64,000 nucleotides of DNA from Alcanivorax sp. DP30 (GTDB taxonomy: Bacteria > Pseudomonadota > Gammaproteobacteria > Pseudomonadales > Alcanivoracaceae), in the NCBI RefSeq assembly GCF_009882945.1, contig NZ_WTUY01000004.1, positions 831,662 to 895,661 on the forward strand, given 5' to 3'. Below the pieces are notes generated by a model. It saw nothing but the letters and a program-made list of their open reading frames with translations. It was not told where the DNA came from and searched no databases. This document shows, in pieces, positions 35,045 to 43,947 of this stretch. A program made the translations under genes and the position numbers. Each line of letters begins with the position of its first letter. Positions within the stretch are counted from its first letter, which is position 1.

Positions 35045-35386
35045 AAAGTGCAGGGGACAAGGTTATGATTTTCAGAACGCGCCTTCGTCTCCTTCGCTAA
35101 ACATGTCGAGTCTTCTGCAGACCAAATTGCCTTCTGCCTGGCATTTATTAAGCTTTCTTAAGAAAAGTCTGAGCGGTGCATATGTCGTTCATGGGCTGAA
35201 AAAAGTTTGAATTTTGAAAGCCGTTTATCCGACAGTGAATGGCGCAGTGTGATTTTTTCGAAGGAAATTCACACTGTTATCGATATTGTATAAAAGTTCC
35301 AGATATCGAAAAAAATATAACCCGAAAGTGTTAAGTAACCGTTAAGGGTTGAAAGCCTACCGTGTTCCTGTCAACGGAGCACAACC
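35045..35386. promoter_or_regulatory. AT-rich 342-bp leader of the hemolysin-family operon with two inverted repeats
   Basis: CAGTGTGA, 16 nt, TCACACTG (35245-35276) and, 3 bp later, TCGATAT, 16 nt, ATATCGA (35280-35309) are two inverted repeats with the same 16-nt spacer. A TATAAA lies inside the second. A palindromic TTAAGCTTTCTTAAG-like stretch is at about 35149-35163. The sequence is much AT-richer than the neighbouring genes and is the only promoter region for the five genes that follow. CGGAG precedes the first ATG. Confidence 0.55.
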
Positions 35387-36061
35387 ATGAATCCTCAAAC
35401 CCATTTCTTAATCAATCCCGGCAATGTGCCGCTGTCGCCATTATCACTGCATGGGGAGACCCTGTTCCCGCAATGGGTCAGTGGCACACACCAGCGTTAT
35501 AGGGAAGCCTGCCATTTCATTCGCCGATATTATCGAGTCGTGTTCGGTGCACGGATCAATGTGAAGGCAAAAAATCTGGTGGTGCTTTTTGATGAACAGC
35601 ATCGTTTGCGCGCGGCGGTAGGGCTGATTCCGGCGGAGCAGGGTGAACTGTTTCTGGAAGCCTATTTAAGTGCGCCCATTGAGAAGGTGCTGGTTGCCCG
35701 GACCCGACGCTCGATTCGTCGTCAGGAGATCATGAAAGTGGGCAGTCTGGCGGCGGACGGTTCTGGCGCCGGTCGGTTGTTGTTTGTGGCGCTTACCGAG
35801 GCGCTGCATGCCCTGCGCAGAGACTGGATTGTTTTCACAGGCACTTCCCAGGTGCGCACCATGTTTTCCCGGCTGGGGTTGTCGCCAGTGGCGCTGGCCA
35901 GTGCTGATCCACAACGGTTGGGTGATGATGCGGAAAAATGGGGCCGCTATTACGATCATGCTCCCACGATCATGTATGGCCATGTCCCGCCGGGTCATCA
36001 GGTATTAAAAGCCAATGGCTGGTTCAAGCAGGGAGGGCGCCAGTATGACGTGGTTGCTTGA
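35387..36061 (+). CDS. thermostable-hemolysin-family protein
   Basis: 224 residues matching the thermostable hemolysin (delta-VPH) family. YYRVVFGARINV, LRAAVGLIPAEQGELFLEAYL, the KVGSLAADGSGAGR block, VFTGTSQVRTMFSRLGL and WGRYYDHAPTIMYG are the conserved parts. The fold resembles GNAT/autoinducer-synthase acyltransferases, so an acyl-transfer role is as likely as haemolysis. No signal peptide. It is the first of five tightly linked genes, and its end overlaps the AMP-ligase start by 17 bp. Confidence 0.82.
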   Translation: MNPQTHFLINPGNVPLSPLSLHGETLFPQWVSGTHQRYREACHFIRRYYRVVFGARINVKAKNLVVLFDEQHRLRAAVGLIPAEQGELFLEAYLSAPIEKVLVARTRRSIRRQEIMKVGSLAADGSGAGRLLFVALTEALHALRRDWIVFTGTSQVRTMFSRLGLSPVALASADPQRLGDDAEKWGRYYDHAPTIMYGHVPPGHQVLKANGWFKQGGRQYDVVA

Positions 36062-37463
36062 TACTTTGACCCGGCATGCCCTTCACCAGCCGAATGTTAT
36101 TGCGCTGGAAGATGAGCAGCAGCAACTGAGTTATCGCACCCTGTTGATGGCGGTGGATGCCATGACGGCGAGGCTCAAACGCAAGGGGGCTACCTGCCTG
36201 GCCTTGCATGGCGATAACAGTGTGGCCTGGGTGATTGCCGACCTGGCGGGCCAGCAGGCGCACTGTGTGGTGGTACCCGTCCCAACCTTTTTCTCCCGTC
36301 AGCAGGTGGATCACCTGTATCGCTCAGCCGGTGTGGATGTCATTTACCATGCCGATACGGACAGGCTGAAGACCCGTGAGGCTGCGGCAGTGGTACTGCC
36401 GGATGCGTGCAGCAAGATTACCTTCACCTCCGGGAGTACCGGTCAGCCGAAAGGAGTTTGCCTTACCGCTGCCCAGCAACGCAGTACCGTGGTGGCACTG
36501 GCGCAACGCGTCTCTCGCCATGCCGGTGACCGGCATCTGTGTGTGTTGCCCCTGGCAACCTTGCTGGAGAATGTGGCCGGTGTGTACCTGCCCCTGTACC
36601 TGGGTGCCACGGTGGTGTTGCGTGGCTGCGCTGCGCTGGGCTTTACAGGCAGCTCGCAGATCAATCCATTGTTGTTGTTCCGCACGCTGAATACTACGCG
36701 CCCGCAAAGCCTGATTCTGGTGCCTGAATTGCTGCGCCTGTTGGTGTTGATGGCCGAAAAGTCCCTGCCGGTGCCGGACAGCCTCCGCTTTATCGCCGTG
36801 GGTGGTGGCAAGGTGGATCCCACGCTGGTGGAGCGCGCCCATGCTAGCGGTCTGCCGGCCTACGAGGGGTATGGCCTGTCCGAGTCTGGGTCGGTGGTGT
36901 CGCTGAATGTACCCGGAGACAACCGTCCCGGTTGTGCCGGCAAGCCGCTGTCTCATGTGCAGGTAAGCATTTCCGATCATGGCGAGATCCAGGTGAGGGG
37001 CTCGTTGATGGCCGGGTATCTGGGTGATGAACACGCTCCGTCATGCTGGGACACGGGGGATCTCGGCGTGATCGATAACGAAGGTTTTTTGCGTGTCAGT
37101 GGTCGCCGCAAAAACCTGTTGATCAGTTCCTATGGCCGCAACATCAATCCCGAGTGGGTGGAGTCTGCCTGCCAGGCGGAGGATGCCCTGCATACCGTCG
37201 TGGTGTTCGGCGATGGTGAAGCGAACCTGTCGGCGGTGATGGTGCCCATGCCAGGTGCCACGAGAGAAAAAGTGGCGGCCGCGGTTAGCCGCGTCAATGA
37301 GACTCTTCCCGACTATGCCCGCATTCATCACTGGGTCCTGGCCGAAGAGGGCTTCTCAGCCGCTGACGGTCTGGCTACTGCTAACGGGCGTCCGCGTCGC
37401 GATGCCATTTTCAACGTCTACCACTCAGCTCTGCAGGATGCAGAGCGCTGTGTCAGTCATTAA
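36045..37463 (+). CDS. AMP-forming acyl ligase (acyl-CoA/acyl-ACP synthetase family)
   Basis: 472 residues from the ATG at 36045, with GGGAGGG upstream. Adenylation motifs: A3 TFTSGSTGQPKGVC, A5 YEGYGLSESGSVVS, A7-A8 WDTGDLGVIDNEGFLRVSGRRKN. It should activate a carboxylic, probably fatty, acid. At the A10 position the usual NGK is NGRPRR, so the catalytic Lys of the adenylation half-reaction appears replaced by Arg; either activity is altered or a nearby residue substitutes. The lid domain is short. It overlaps the hemolysin-family gene and is followed 11 bp later by the diiron-type gene. Confidence 0.85.
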   Translation: MTWLLDTLTRHALHQPNVIALEDEQQQLSYRTLLMAVDAMTARLKRKGATCLALHGDNSVAWVIADLAGQQAHCVVVPVPTFFSRQQVDHLYRSAGVDVIYHADTDRLKTREAAAVVLPDACSKITFTSGSTGQPKGVCLTAAQQRSTVVALAQRVSRHAGDRHLCVLPLATLLENVAGVYLPLYLGATVVLRGCAALGFTGSSQINPLLLFRTLNTTRPQSLILVPELLRLLVLMAEKSLPVPDSLRFIAVGGGKVDPTLVERAHASGLPAYEGYGLSESGSVVSLNVPGDNRPGCAGKPLSHVQVSISDHGEIQVRGSLMAGYLGDEHAPSCWDTGDLGVIDNEGFLRVSGRRKNLLISSYGRNINPEWVESACQAEDALHTVVVFGDGEANLSAVMVPMPGATREKVAAAVSRVNETLPDYARIHHWVLAEEGFSAADGLATANGRPRRDAIFNVYHSALQDAERCVSH

Positions 37464-37474
37464 TGAGGTGAACC

Positions 37475-38152
37475 ATGTTTTTTGACACTTTACAGCAAGA
37501 TACCAGCCAGGCACGTAACCATGTTTTGGGCGCGCCGATTATGAGTGCGGTCCCGCAGGGGCGCTTTGATCTGGAGAGTTATGCCTACTTTCTCACTCAG
37601 GCCTACCACCACGTGAAACATACCGTACCGCTGATGATGGCCTGCGGTGCCCGATTGCCGGAGCGACTGGAGTGGGTGCGTGAAGCGCTGGTGGAATATA
37701 TCGAAGAGGAATACGGCCACCAGGAATGGATTCTCGATGATCTTGCCGCCTTGGGCCATGACGCGGAGGCCGTGCGCCATGGTCGCCCGGACTTGCCCAT
37801 CGAAATGATGGTGGCCTGGTTATATGACGCCATTGAACGCGGAAATCCCATGGCTTTTTTCGGCATGGTCAATGTGCTTGAAGGTACCAGCATCGCACTG
37901 GCGACACCGCTTGCCATGCAAGTTCATAAGCAGCTGGGGTTACCCAAGAAGGCCTTTTCCTACCTGCTTTCCCATGGTGCCCTTGATCAGGAGCACTACC
38001 AGTTTTTCCAGTCATTGATGAATCGTATTGATCAACCGGAAGACCAGCAGGCAGTGATCCATGCGAGTCAAGTCGTGTATCGACTGTATGGCGACATGCT
38101 GCACAACATTCCGTTGCTCAAGGAGGATGAGGCTCATGTCAACGTTGCGTAA
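37475..38152 (+). CDS. haem-oxygenase-like diiron protein (TenA/PqqC-fold redox enzyme)
   Basis: 225 residues, all-helical. Candidate metal ligands follow the pattern of haem-oxygenase-like diiron oxidases such as SznF and UndA: E79-x2-H82 in EYGH, E136 in VLEGTS, and H167-x3-D171-x2-H174 in HGALDQEH. UndA makes terminal alkenes from fatty acids, and other members do N-oxygenation or C-C cleavage, so an oxidation of the ligase or hydrolase product is plausible. It sits third in the operon. Its 3' end overlaps the SDR gene by 17 bp. Confidence 0.8.
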   Translation: MFFDTLQQDTSQARNHVLGAPIMSAVPQGRFDLESYAYFLTQAYHHVKHTVPLMMACGARLPERLEWVREALVEYIEEEYGHQEWILDDLAALGHDAEAVRHGRPDLPIEMMVAWLYDAIERGNPMAFFGMVNVLEGTSIALATPLAMQVHKQLGLPKKAFSYLLSHGALDQEHYQFFQSLMNRIDQPEDQQAVIHASQVVYRLYGDMLHNIPLLKEDEAHVNVA

Positions 38153-38924
38153 TCAGACCTGGTTGTTGCTGGGCGCCAGCGGCGGTATCGGTCGGGCCAT
38201 CCTGGCTGGATTGCTGGAGCGTGGTGCCCGGGTACTGGTGGCTGGACGTCACCCCGAGGCTCTCGCCGATCAGTTTGCTGGCGACCAGGTCGTGCCGGTC
38301 AGGCTGGATCTGAACAGCGAGCAGTTGGGAATGTCCCTGCAAGATTTGATCACCACCCAGGGATTGCCGGACGGCGTGATTCACTGTGCCGGTATCAACC
38401 AGTTTGGCGCCATGGAGGCCAGCACGGATTCACTGTTGAGCAATATGCTGAATGTAAACCTGCGCAGCCCCATGGTGCTGGCCCGGGAACTGGTCCCGGC
38501 CATGCGTGAACGCGGCGCGGGCAGTCTGGTCTTTGTCGGTTCCACGTTCGGCAGCATCGGGTTTCCCGGATACAGCGCGTACTGCGCCAGCAAGTTCGGT
38601 CTGCGCGGTTTTGTGGAAGCGCTGCGCCGGGAGCTGGCAGACAGTCCGCTGGCCATTCTTTATATGGCGCCCCGTGCGACTTGCACCGCCATGAATGATG
38701 CCCAGGTCAATGCCATGAACAAGGATCTTGGCAATCACATGGATTCTCCGGAACGGGTAGCCAGTGCGATTTTTCGTGCCATGGACCGGGGGAATGCCAG
38801 TCTTTACCTCGGATGGCCGGAAAAACTCTTTGTTCGTATCAATGCGCTGTGGCCCCGTCTGGTAGACCGTGCCCTGCGCAAGCAACTTCCCGTTATTCAG
38901 CAATATCTGCACAAAGGAGCGTAG
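38136..38924 (+). CDS. short-chain dehydrogenase/reductase
   Basis: 262 residues from the ATG at 38136, with AAGGAGGA upstream. The Rossmann motif is GASGGIG (13-19), the catalytic Ser is in GSTFGS and Tyr/Lys in YSAYCASK, so a classical active SDR. It would reduce or oxidise a keto or hydroxy group with NAD(P). It overlaps the diiron-protein gene and precedes the TPR gene by 2 bp, so all are co-translated. Confidence 0.9.
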   Translation: MSTLRNQTWLLLGASGGIGRAILAGLLERGARVLVAGRHPEALADQFAGDQVVPVRLDLNSEQLGMSLQDLITTQGLPDGVIHCAGINQFGAMEASTDSLLSNMLNVNLRSPMVLARELVPAMRERGAGSLVFVGSTFGSIGFPGYSAYCASKFGLRGFVEALRRELADSPLAILYMAPRATCTAMNDAQVNAMNKDLGNHMDSPERVASAIFRAMDRGNASLYLGWPEKLFVRINALWPRLVDRALRKQLPVIQQYLHKGA

Positions 38925-38926
38925 TC

Positions 38927-39559
38927 ATGAAAGCGATCACTATGATGTTGATGGCGCTGGCCATGATGTTCTCTTCGGTGGTTCGCGCCGCCTCCCTGGA
39001 TGACGAGATTCTTGCCATTCAGCATGAGTGGGCGCATATCCAGTACCAGCTGCCCGAAGACGAGCGAGAAGATGCCTTCGAAAAACTGGAGGCGAAAGCG
39101 GATCAGTTGGTGCGTGCTAATCCGCAACGGGCCGAACCGCATATCTGGGACGGCATTGTGCTGAGTACCTGGGCGGGTGCTTCCGGTGGCCTTGGCGCAC
39201 TGGGGCTGGTCAAGCGGGCCCGTCGCCAGTTTGAAAAGGCCATCGATATCGATCCAGCCAGCCTGGAAGGCTCTGCGCTGACCTCGCTGGGCAGCCTCTA
39301 TTATCAGGTGCCGGGCTGGCCTATCGGGTTCGGTGATGACGACAAGGCAGAAAACCTGCTCAGTCGCGCACTGGTGATCAACCCGGAGGGAATAGACAGC
39401 AATTACTTTTATGCCGATTACCTGCTCGATCAGGGCAACAAGGCCGGTGCTCGTCAGTATTTCGAAAAAGCCCTCAAAGCCCCCGACCGTCCGAACCGCC
39501 CGTTGGCAGATGAAGGACGGCGCAAGGAGATTCAGGCCAAGCTGGCGGGAATGAGTTAA
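38927..39559 (+). CDS. exported TPR-repeat protein
   Basis: 210 residues from the ATG at 38927, with AAAGGAG upstream. A signal peptide (MKAITMMLMALAMMFSSVVRA) is followed by helical repeats; RRQFEKAIDIDPASLEGSALTSLGSLYY and AENLLSRALVINPEGIDS fit TPR. It is probably a periplasmic scaffold for the pathway of the four preceding cytoplasmic proteins. It is the last gene of the operon, followed by a foldback element. Confidence 0.82.
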   Translation: MKAITMMLMALAMMFSSVVRAASLDDEILAIQHEWAHIQYQLPEDEREDAFEKLEAKADQLVRANPQRAEPHIWDGIVLSTWAGASGGLGALGLVKRARRQFEKAIDIDPASLEGSALTSLGSLYYQVPGWPIGFGDDDKAENLLSRALVINPEGIDSNYFYADYLLDQGNKAGARQYFEKALKAPDRPNRPLADEGRRKEIQAKLAGMS

Positions 39560-39565
39560 ACAGCA

Positions 39566-39796
39566 GCCACAAGCCTCAAGCTGCAAGCTACAAGGCGCGG
39601 GCCAGGGTGGAGCGGCACGGCTCAGTCTCTGCCCGCAAACCTTGTTGGTGAATGGTTTGGGCACAGAGAGCACCCACAGATTTGGCCGCCCTTCGCATCG
39701 ATGTTGATCTTCGAAACTCGTACCTCGCGAAACCTCCTTCATCTGTCCCTCCCCGATTCCCACTCGCCTTGTAGCTTGCAGCTTGAGGCTTGTAGC
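39566..39796. repeat. heptamer-armed foldback element (GCTNCAA type), second copy
   Basis: Left arm GCCACAA, GCCTCAA, GCTGCAA, GCTACAA (39566-39593); right arm 39769-39796 is the mirror image with one change. The unit order is the same as at 11236-11496. Inside lies a third phased stretch, TTCGAAA, CTCGTAC, CTCGCGA, of the other heptamer class. It occupies the 313-bp gap between the TPR gene and the exchanger; nothing else is seen there. Confidence 0.8.
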
Positions 39797-39872
39797 GGAT
39801 GCTTCTGCCCCTCCTCTCTGCCACAATGTGCCAGCCTTGCCCCTAAGCTGAGAGAAAATCCGAGGAGTACCG

Positions 39873-40853
39873 ATGTTGCTGGCTATTGCCGCCGTGATTG
39901 GCGGTCTGATTCTGCTGGTGTGGAGTGCGGACAAATTTGTGGATGGTGCCGCTGGCACGGCGGCCCACGCGGGTATGCCGCCGCTGTTGATCGGTATGCT
40001 GATTGTGGGTTTCGGCACCTCCGCTCCGGAAATGGTGGTGTCGGCACTGGCGGCGATGGAGGGTAACCCTTCTCTGGCGCTGGGGAATGCCTACGGTTCC
40101 AATATTTCCAATATCGCCCTGATCCTGGGTGTGGTGGCCGTGATCAGCCCGATTGCCATCAACTCTGCAGTGTTGCGCAAGGAACTGCCGGTACTCACCG
40201 TGATCACCCTGCTGGCGGGTTACCAGCTGATGGATGGCCATATCTCGCGGCTGGACGCCTGGATTCTTATCGGTCTGCTGGCGGCGCTGATGGGGTGGTC
40301 AATCTATGCGGCCATGAGCGGCAAGGGGGATGTGCTGGGTGGTGAAGTGGAAACCGATTTGGCGGAACATCCACTGCCCCTGAAGGCGTCCTTGTTCTGG
40401 CTGGTAGTCGGACTGATCCTGCTGGTGGTGAGCTCGCGGGCGCTGGTGTGGGGCGCGGTGTTCATTGCCCAGTCGCTGGGTGTCAGTGATCTGATCATCG
40501 GTCTCACCATTGTGGCCATCGGGACATCGCTGCCGGAGTTGGCCTCCAGCATCGCCGCGGTACGCAAGAACGAGCACGATATCGCCTTTGGCAACGTGAT
40601 AGGCTCGAACCTGTTCAATACGCTGGCCGTGGTCGGTATTGCCGGCGCTATCAGCCCCATGGCGGTGGAGCAGGATGTGCTGCTGCGCGACTGGTCTTTG
40701 ATGACTGGTCTGACCCTGGCGCTGTTCGTCATGGGCTACGGTCTGTGGGGGCGCAAGGGGCAGGTGACGCGGGGCAATGGTATTGGCCTGTTGATTGTCT
40801 ACGTGGCTTATATGGCGTATCTGGGCAGCACGGTCATCAAGGCTGCAGTCTGA
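39873..40853 (+). CDS. Na+/Ca2+ exchanger family protein (CaCA, YrbG type)
   Basis: 326 residues, ten membrane helices in two homologous halves. The alpha-repeats are GFGTSAPEMVVS with GNAYGSNISNI, and AIGTSLPELASS with GNVIGSNLFNTL, containing the ion-binding acidic residues. It probably exports Ca2+ or exchanges it for Na+/K+ across the inner membrane. It precedes the AI-2E-family gene by 16 bp on the same strand. Confidence 0.9.
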   Translation: MLLAIAAVIGGLILLVWSADKFVDGAAGTAAHAGMPPLLIGMLIVGFGTSAPEMVVSALAAMEGNPSLALGNAYGSNISNIALILGVVAVISPIAINSAVLRKELPVLTVITLLAGYQLMDGHISRLDAWILIGLLAALMGWSIYAAMSGKGDVLGGEVETDLAEHPLPLKASLFWLVVGLILLVVSSRALVWGAVFIAQSLGVSDLIIGLTIVAIGTSLPELASSIAAVRKNEHDIAFGNVIGSNLFNTLAVVGIAGAISPMAVEQDVLLRDWSLMTGLTLALFVMGYGLWGRKGQVTRGNGIGLLIVYVAYMAYLGSTVIKAAV

Positions 40854-40869
40854 GGGGAAGAGAAACCGT

Positions 40870-41976
40870 ATGGATACAGGGAAGTCGGAAGCGCTGGAAC
40901 AGCGCGCTTTTTTGCTGGCGCTGATTGGCGTCAGCCTGGTATTTGCCTTGCTGTTGAAGCCTTTCTGGGCGCCGGTGTTCTGGGCCTGTGCCATTGGCGT
41001 GATCTTCTATCCGTTCCAGAAGCGCCTGCTGGCGCGCTGGCCGGCGCGGCGCAATCTGGTCGCGCTGCTGACCCTGACCCTGTGCGTGGTGCTGGTGATC
41101 ATTCCGGTGCTGTTTGTGGCCACGTCCTTTGTGACCCAGGGGGTGGGGCTGTTCCAGCAGGTGCAGAGTGGCGAGATCAATCTGGCCGAGTATGTGGACA
41201 AGATCAAACATGCCTTCCCGGGCATTCAGTCTCTGGCCGAACGCTTTGATATTGATCTGGATCGGGTCAAGTCCCAGGCCGTACAGGCCTTTACCGGCGC
41301 TGGCCAGTTCCTGGCCAAACGGGCACTGGCGGTGGGCCAGAACACTTTCCAGTTCTTTCTGAATCTGGGCCTGATGCTGTATCTGGCCTTCTTCCTGATT
41401 CGCGATGGCGACAACATGATTGCCATGCTGATCCGTGCCTTGCCGCTGGGCGACGAGCGCGAAAAGCTGCTGTTTGCCAAGTTTGCCGAAGTGACCCGCG
41501 CCACCATCAAGGGCAACCTGCTGGTGGCCATTACCCAGGGGGCGCTGGGCGGGCTGATCTTCTGGATTCTGGGCATTCCCGGCGCCATGCTGTGGGGCGT
41601 GGTGATGGCGGTGCTGTCTCTGATTCCGGCGGTGGGCGCTGGCCTGATCTGGCTGCCCGTGGCCGTTTACCTCTATGCCGTGGGTGATATGGTAGAGGCG
41701 ACGGTGCTGTTGCTTTACGGCATATTCATCATCGGTCTGGTAGATAATATCCTGCGGCCCATTCTGGTTGGGCGGGACACCAAGCTGCCTGACTATGTGG
41801 TGCTGTTTTCCACCCTGGGCGGCCTGGCCATGTTCGGTATCACCGGCTTTGCCCTGGGGCCGTTGCTGGCGGCCCTGTTTGTGGCCTTCTGGGGCATTTT
41901 TATCCGTGAATTCAACGAGAGTGAACCCGCCGCGCTGCTGGAGCAGCCCGGGGAGGCGAGCTCCGGGAGTGAGTGA
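40870..41976 (+). CDS. AI-2E-family transporter (PerM/YdiK type)
   Basis: 368 residues from the ATG at 40870, with GGGGAAGAG upstream. About eight membrane segments, with LVAITQGALGGLIFWILGIPGA and DNILRPILVGRDTKLPDYVVLFSTLGGL as the family's conserved blocks. Despite the name, many members move other substrates or act as Na+/H+ antiporters; no substrate is assigned. It probably shares an operon with the CaCA exchanger. Confidence 0.88.
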   Translation: MDTGKSEALEQRAFLLALIGVSLVFALLLKPFWAPVFWACAIGVIFYPFQKRLLARWPARRNLVALLTLTLCVVLVIIPVLFVATSFVTQGVGLFQQVQSGEINLAEYVDKIKHAFPGIQSLAERFDIDLDRVKSQAVQAFTGAGQFLAKRALAVGQNTFQFFLNLGLMLYLAFFLIRDGDNMIAMLIRALPLGDEREKLLFAKFAEVTRATIKGNLLVAITQGALGGLIFWILGIPGAMLWGVVMAVLSLIPAVGAGLIWLPVAVYLYAVGDMVEATVLLLYGIFIIGLVDNILRPILVGRDTKLPDYVVLFSTLGGLAMFGITGFALGPLLAALFVAFWGIFIREFNESEPAALLEQPGEASSGSE

Positions 41977-41978
41977 CC

Positions 41979-42716
41979 ATGGTGTTTCTGCGCATGGTAA
42001 TGGCGGCTTCCATCGCCGGCCTGTCGGCCTTTGGCTGCGATGAAAATGAAGACGGTGAACTGTTCGGTGACAGCACCCGGCTGTATTTCCATAACCAGAT
42101 GACGCAGACCACCGGTGGCAGCAGCAGCGATGTGAACGTGGACCTGTTTGTGGATGATCTGAGCACCCCGCTGGTGGATGATCGGGGTTACACGGAAACG
42201 GGCAGCGTCAGCAGTGATTCCATCGAGCTGGATGACGACAGTGAAACCATTGCGTTTGATGTGCGCGGCAGCGCCTCCGGCAGCAGCCTGATCAGCGGGC
42301 CGATCAACAAGACCCTGGTGGCAGGCAGCCGATATACCGTGGTGCTCATGGGGGACACCACCCTGGGCAACCAGCAACTGGAAACCTTTCGCTATCAGGA
42401 CGTGGATGTGGCCAGTGGTCAGATTCGGGTCCGCTTCATCAATACCCTCTCCCGTCTGTCCGGCGACGAACTTTCCGTGTCGGTGCCTGGCGGTCAGCAG
42501 CTGGTTTCCGGCCTGGAGTATTCGGATGGCAGCAGCTATGTCTCCCTGTCCTCTGGCAGTACCCTGCAGGTGGACGTGAACAACCAGACCCAGGGGGTGA
42601 TCATCGACACGGTAAGCTGTTCAGTCAGCAGTGGCCGCAGCTATGACGCCATTATCGCCTACACCCGCTTTGACAGTGCTGACGACCAGATTTCACTTTA
42701 TTGTCAGCCGTACTAA
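41979..42716 (+). CDS. DUF4397-like secreted lipoprotein
   Basis: 245 residues from the ATG at 41979. Signal with lipobox SAFGC (Cys near 17), then a beta-rich, Ser/Asp-rich protein of two similar halves: LYFHNQMTQ with VNVDLFVDD, and RVRFINTLS with LSVSVPGG. That pattern fits DUF4397 surface domains, function unknown. The start at 41973 overlaps the preceding stop, but GGGAG spacing favours 41979. A string of GCTNCAA heptamers begins 2 bp after its stop. Confidence 0.7.
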   Translation: MVFLRMVMAASIAGLSAFGCDENEDGELFGDSTRLYFHNQMTQTTGGSSSDVNVDLFVDDLSTPLVDDRGYTETGSVSSDSIELDDDSETIAFDVRGSASGSSLISGPINKTLVAGSRYTVVLMGDTTLGNQQLETFRYQDVDVASGQIRVRFINTLSRLSGDELSVSVPGGQQLVSGLEYSDGSSYVSLSSGSTLQVDVNNQTQGVIIDTVSCSVSSGRSYDAIIAYTRFDSADDQISLYCQPY

Positions 42717-42718
42717 CA

Positions 42719-42812
42719 GCTGCAAGTTACAAGCTACAAGCTGCAAGGAAGATCAAAGTCAAAATCACAAGCTGGCGCTTTTTGCAGGAGCCTGCCTGCA
42801 GGCGAAAAGCGT
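42719..42812. repeat. GCTNCAA heptamer array followed by a REP-like hairpin
   Basis: GCTGCAA, GTTACAA, GCTACAA, GCTGCAA (42719-42746), then 30 bp later a hairpin from CGCTTTTTGCAGGAGCC to CTGCAGGCGAAAAGCG (42777-42812). Only one heptamer arm is present. It lies between the DUF4397-like gene and the end of the convergent pirin gene. Confidence 0.7.
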
Positions 42813-42841
42813 CAGGCTTCGGGCCGCAAGCGTTCAACTTC

Positions 42842-43792
42842 CTACCCTTTCAGGCGCACCTGCGGATCCAGGGTTGGTGCCTTGAGCGGCTTGCCCGGGT
42901 AGAGGGGTACGTCAGCAAAGCGCTCATTGGGCCAGGCGTCCCAGTCAGCCAGGGCCTGTTCCAGACGGGCCTGATCCCGGCCAACGAAATTCCACCACAG
43001 CAGCACCGGCTGTTTCAGCGGCTCACCGCCCAGCAACATCACCCGACTGCCTGGTTCCAGTTCCAGCACCAGTTGCTCGCGGCCCTGACCCAGGTAATAG
43101 AGTTCACCTGCCGCCAGCGCATGGCCCTCCAGGCTGGCGCTGCCCTCGTTGATGCAAAGGCCCAGTTCAAACCCGGCGGGAACCGGCAGGCTCAGGGTGC
43201 CGCCGTCAGCGGCTTCAATGTCAGCGCCAACCAGCGGAGAAAAGACCGTAGCCGGGGATTGCTTGCCGTCCAGTTCGCCGACCACCAGCGTGATGTGAAT
43301 GCCCTCCTGCTCCCAGCGGGGCAGATCGGTGTGGTGGGCAAAGGCAGGGGCGGTGTCTTCATGCTCTGCGGGTAGCGCAATCCAGAATTGCAGGCCATGC
43401 ATGGGGTCACTGAAGCCGGGTGGGCTTTCTTCGGAGTGACAGATGCCGTAGCCGGCGGTCATCAGATTCAGCTGGCCGGGCTCGATGATCTGCTCGTAGC
43501 CCAGGCTGTCCTTGTGCAGCAAGGCGCCTTCAAACAGCCAGGTCACGGTCTGCAAGCCGGTGTGAGGATGGGTGCCCACGTCCACGGCGTTGGCCGGGTT
43601 CAGGGTGGTTGGACCGATATGATCCAGAAAGCACCAGGGGCCGATCAGGCGTTGATCACTGCTTGGCAAATGACGAATGATGGGCAGGCCGCTGCCGAGT
43701 ATGCTTTTTCGGGAGGTCACCGCCTTGAGGGTTGGCTTGCCGGCGAGGTTGGGGCAGTCAACTACTTCACCGTTGTCATCCTGGTTGCTCAT
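42842..43792 (-). CDS. pirin-family protein
   Basis: 316 residues with two cupin domains. The iron-site signature of pirins is seen as FLDHIGPT, THPHTGLQTVTWLFEGALLHKDS and NLMTAGYGICHSEES. Bacterial pirins include quercetin 2,3-dioxygenases and redox regulators; which applies here is unknown. It is divergent from ppnP by 155 bp and convergent with the DUF4397-like gene. Confidence 0.9.
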   Translation of the reverse strand: MSNQDDNGEVVDCPNLAGKPTLKAVTSRKSILGSGLPIIRHLPSSDQRLIGPWCFLDHIGPTTLNPANAVDVGTHPHTGLQTVTWLFEGALLHKDSLGYEQIIEPGQLNLMTAGYGICHSEESPPGFSDPMHGLQFWIALPAEHEDTAPAFAHHTDLPRWEQEGIHITLVVGELDGKQSPATVFSPLVGADIEAADGGTLSLPVPAGFELGLCINEGSASLEGHALAAGELYYLGQGREQLVLELEPGSRVMLLGGEPLKQPVLLWWNFVGRDQARLEQALADWDAWPNERFADVPLYPGKPLKAPTLDPQVRLKG

Positions 43793-43947
43793 GCCCGTCT
43801 CCCCGGCTGGTTTGTACTTCGAGTATGCCGGCCGGGAACGCTATTGGCCAACCGTAGCTAGTCGCGGCAAACTGCACAAAAAAAGAGCGTCTTCCGGCGG
43901 CTTTTGGCATACTCGCGCCTCTTAATTCTTCCTGCGGAGACCCGACC

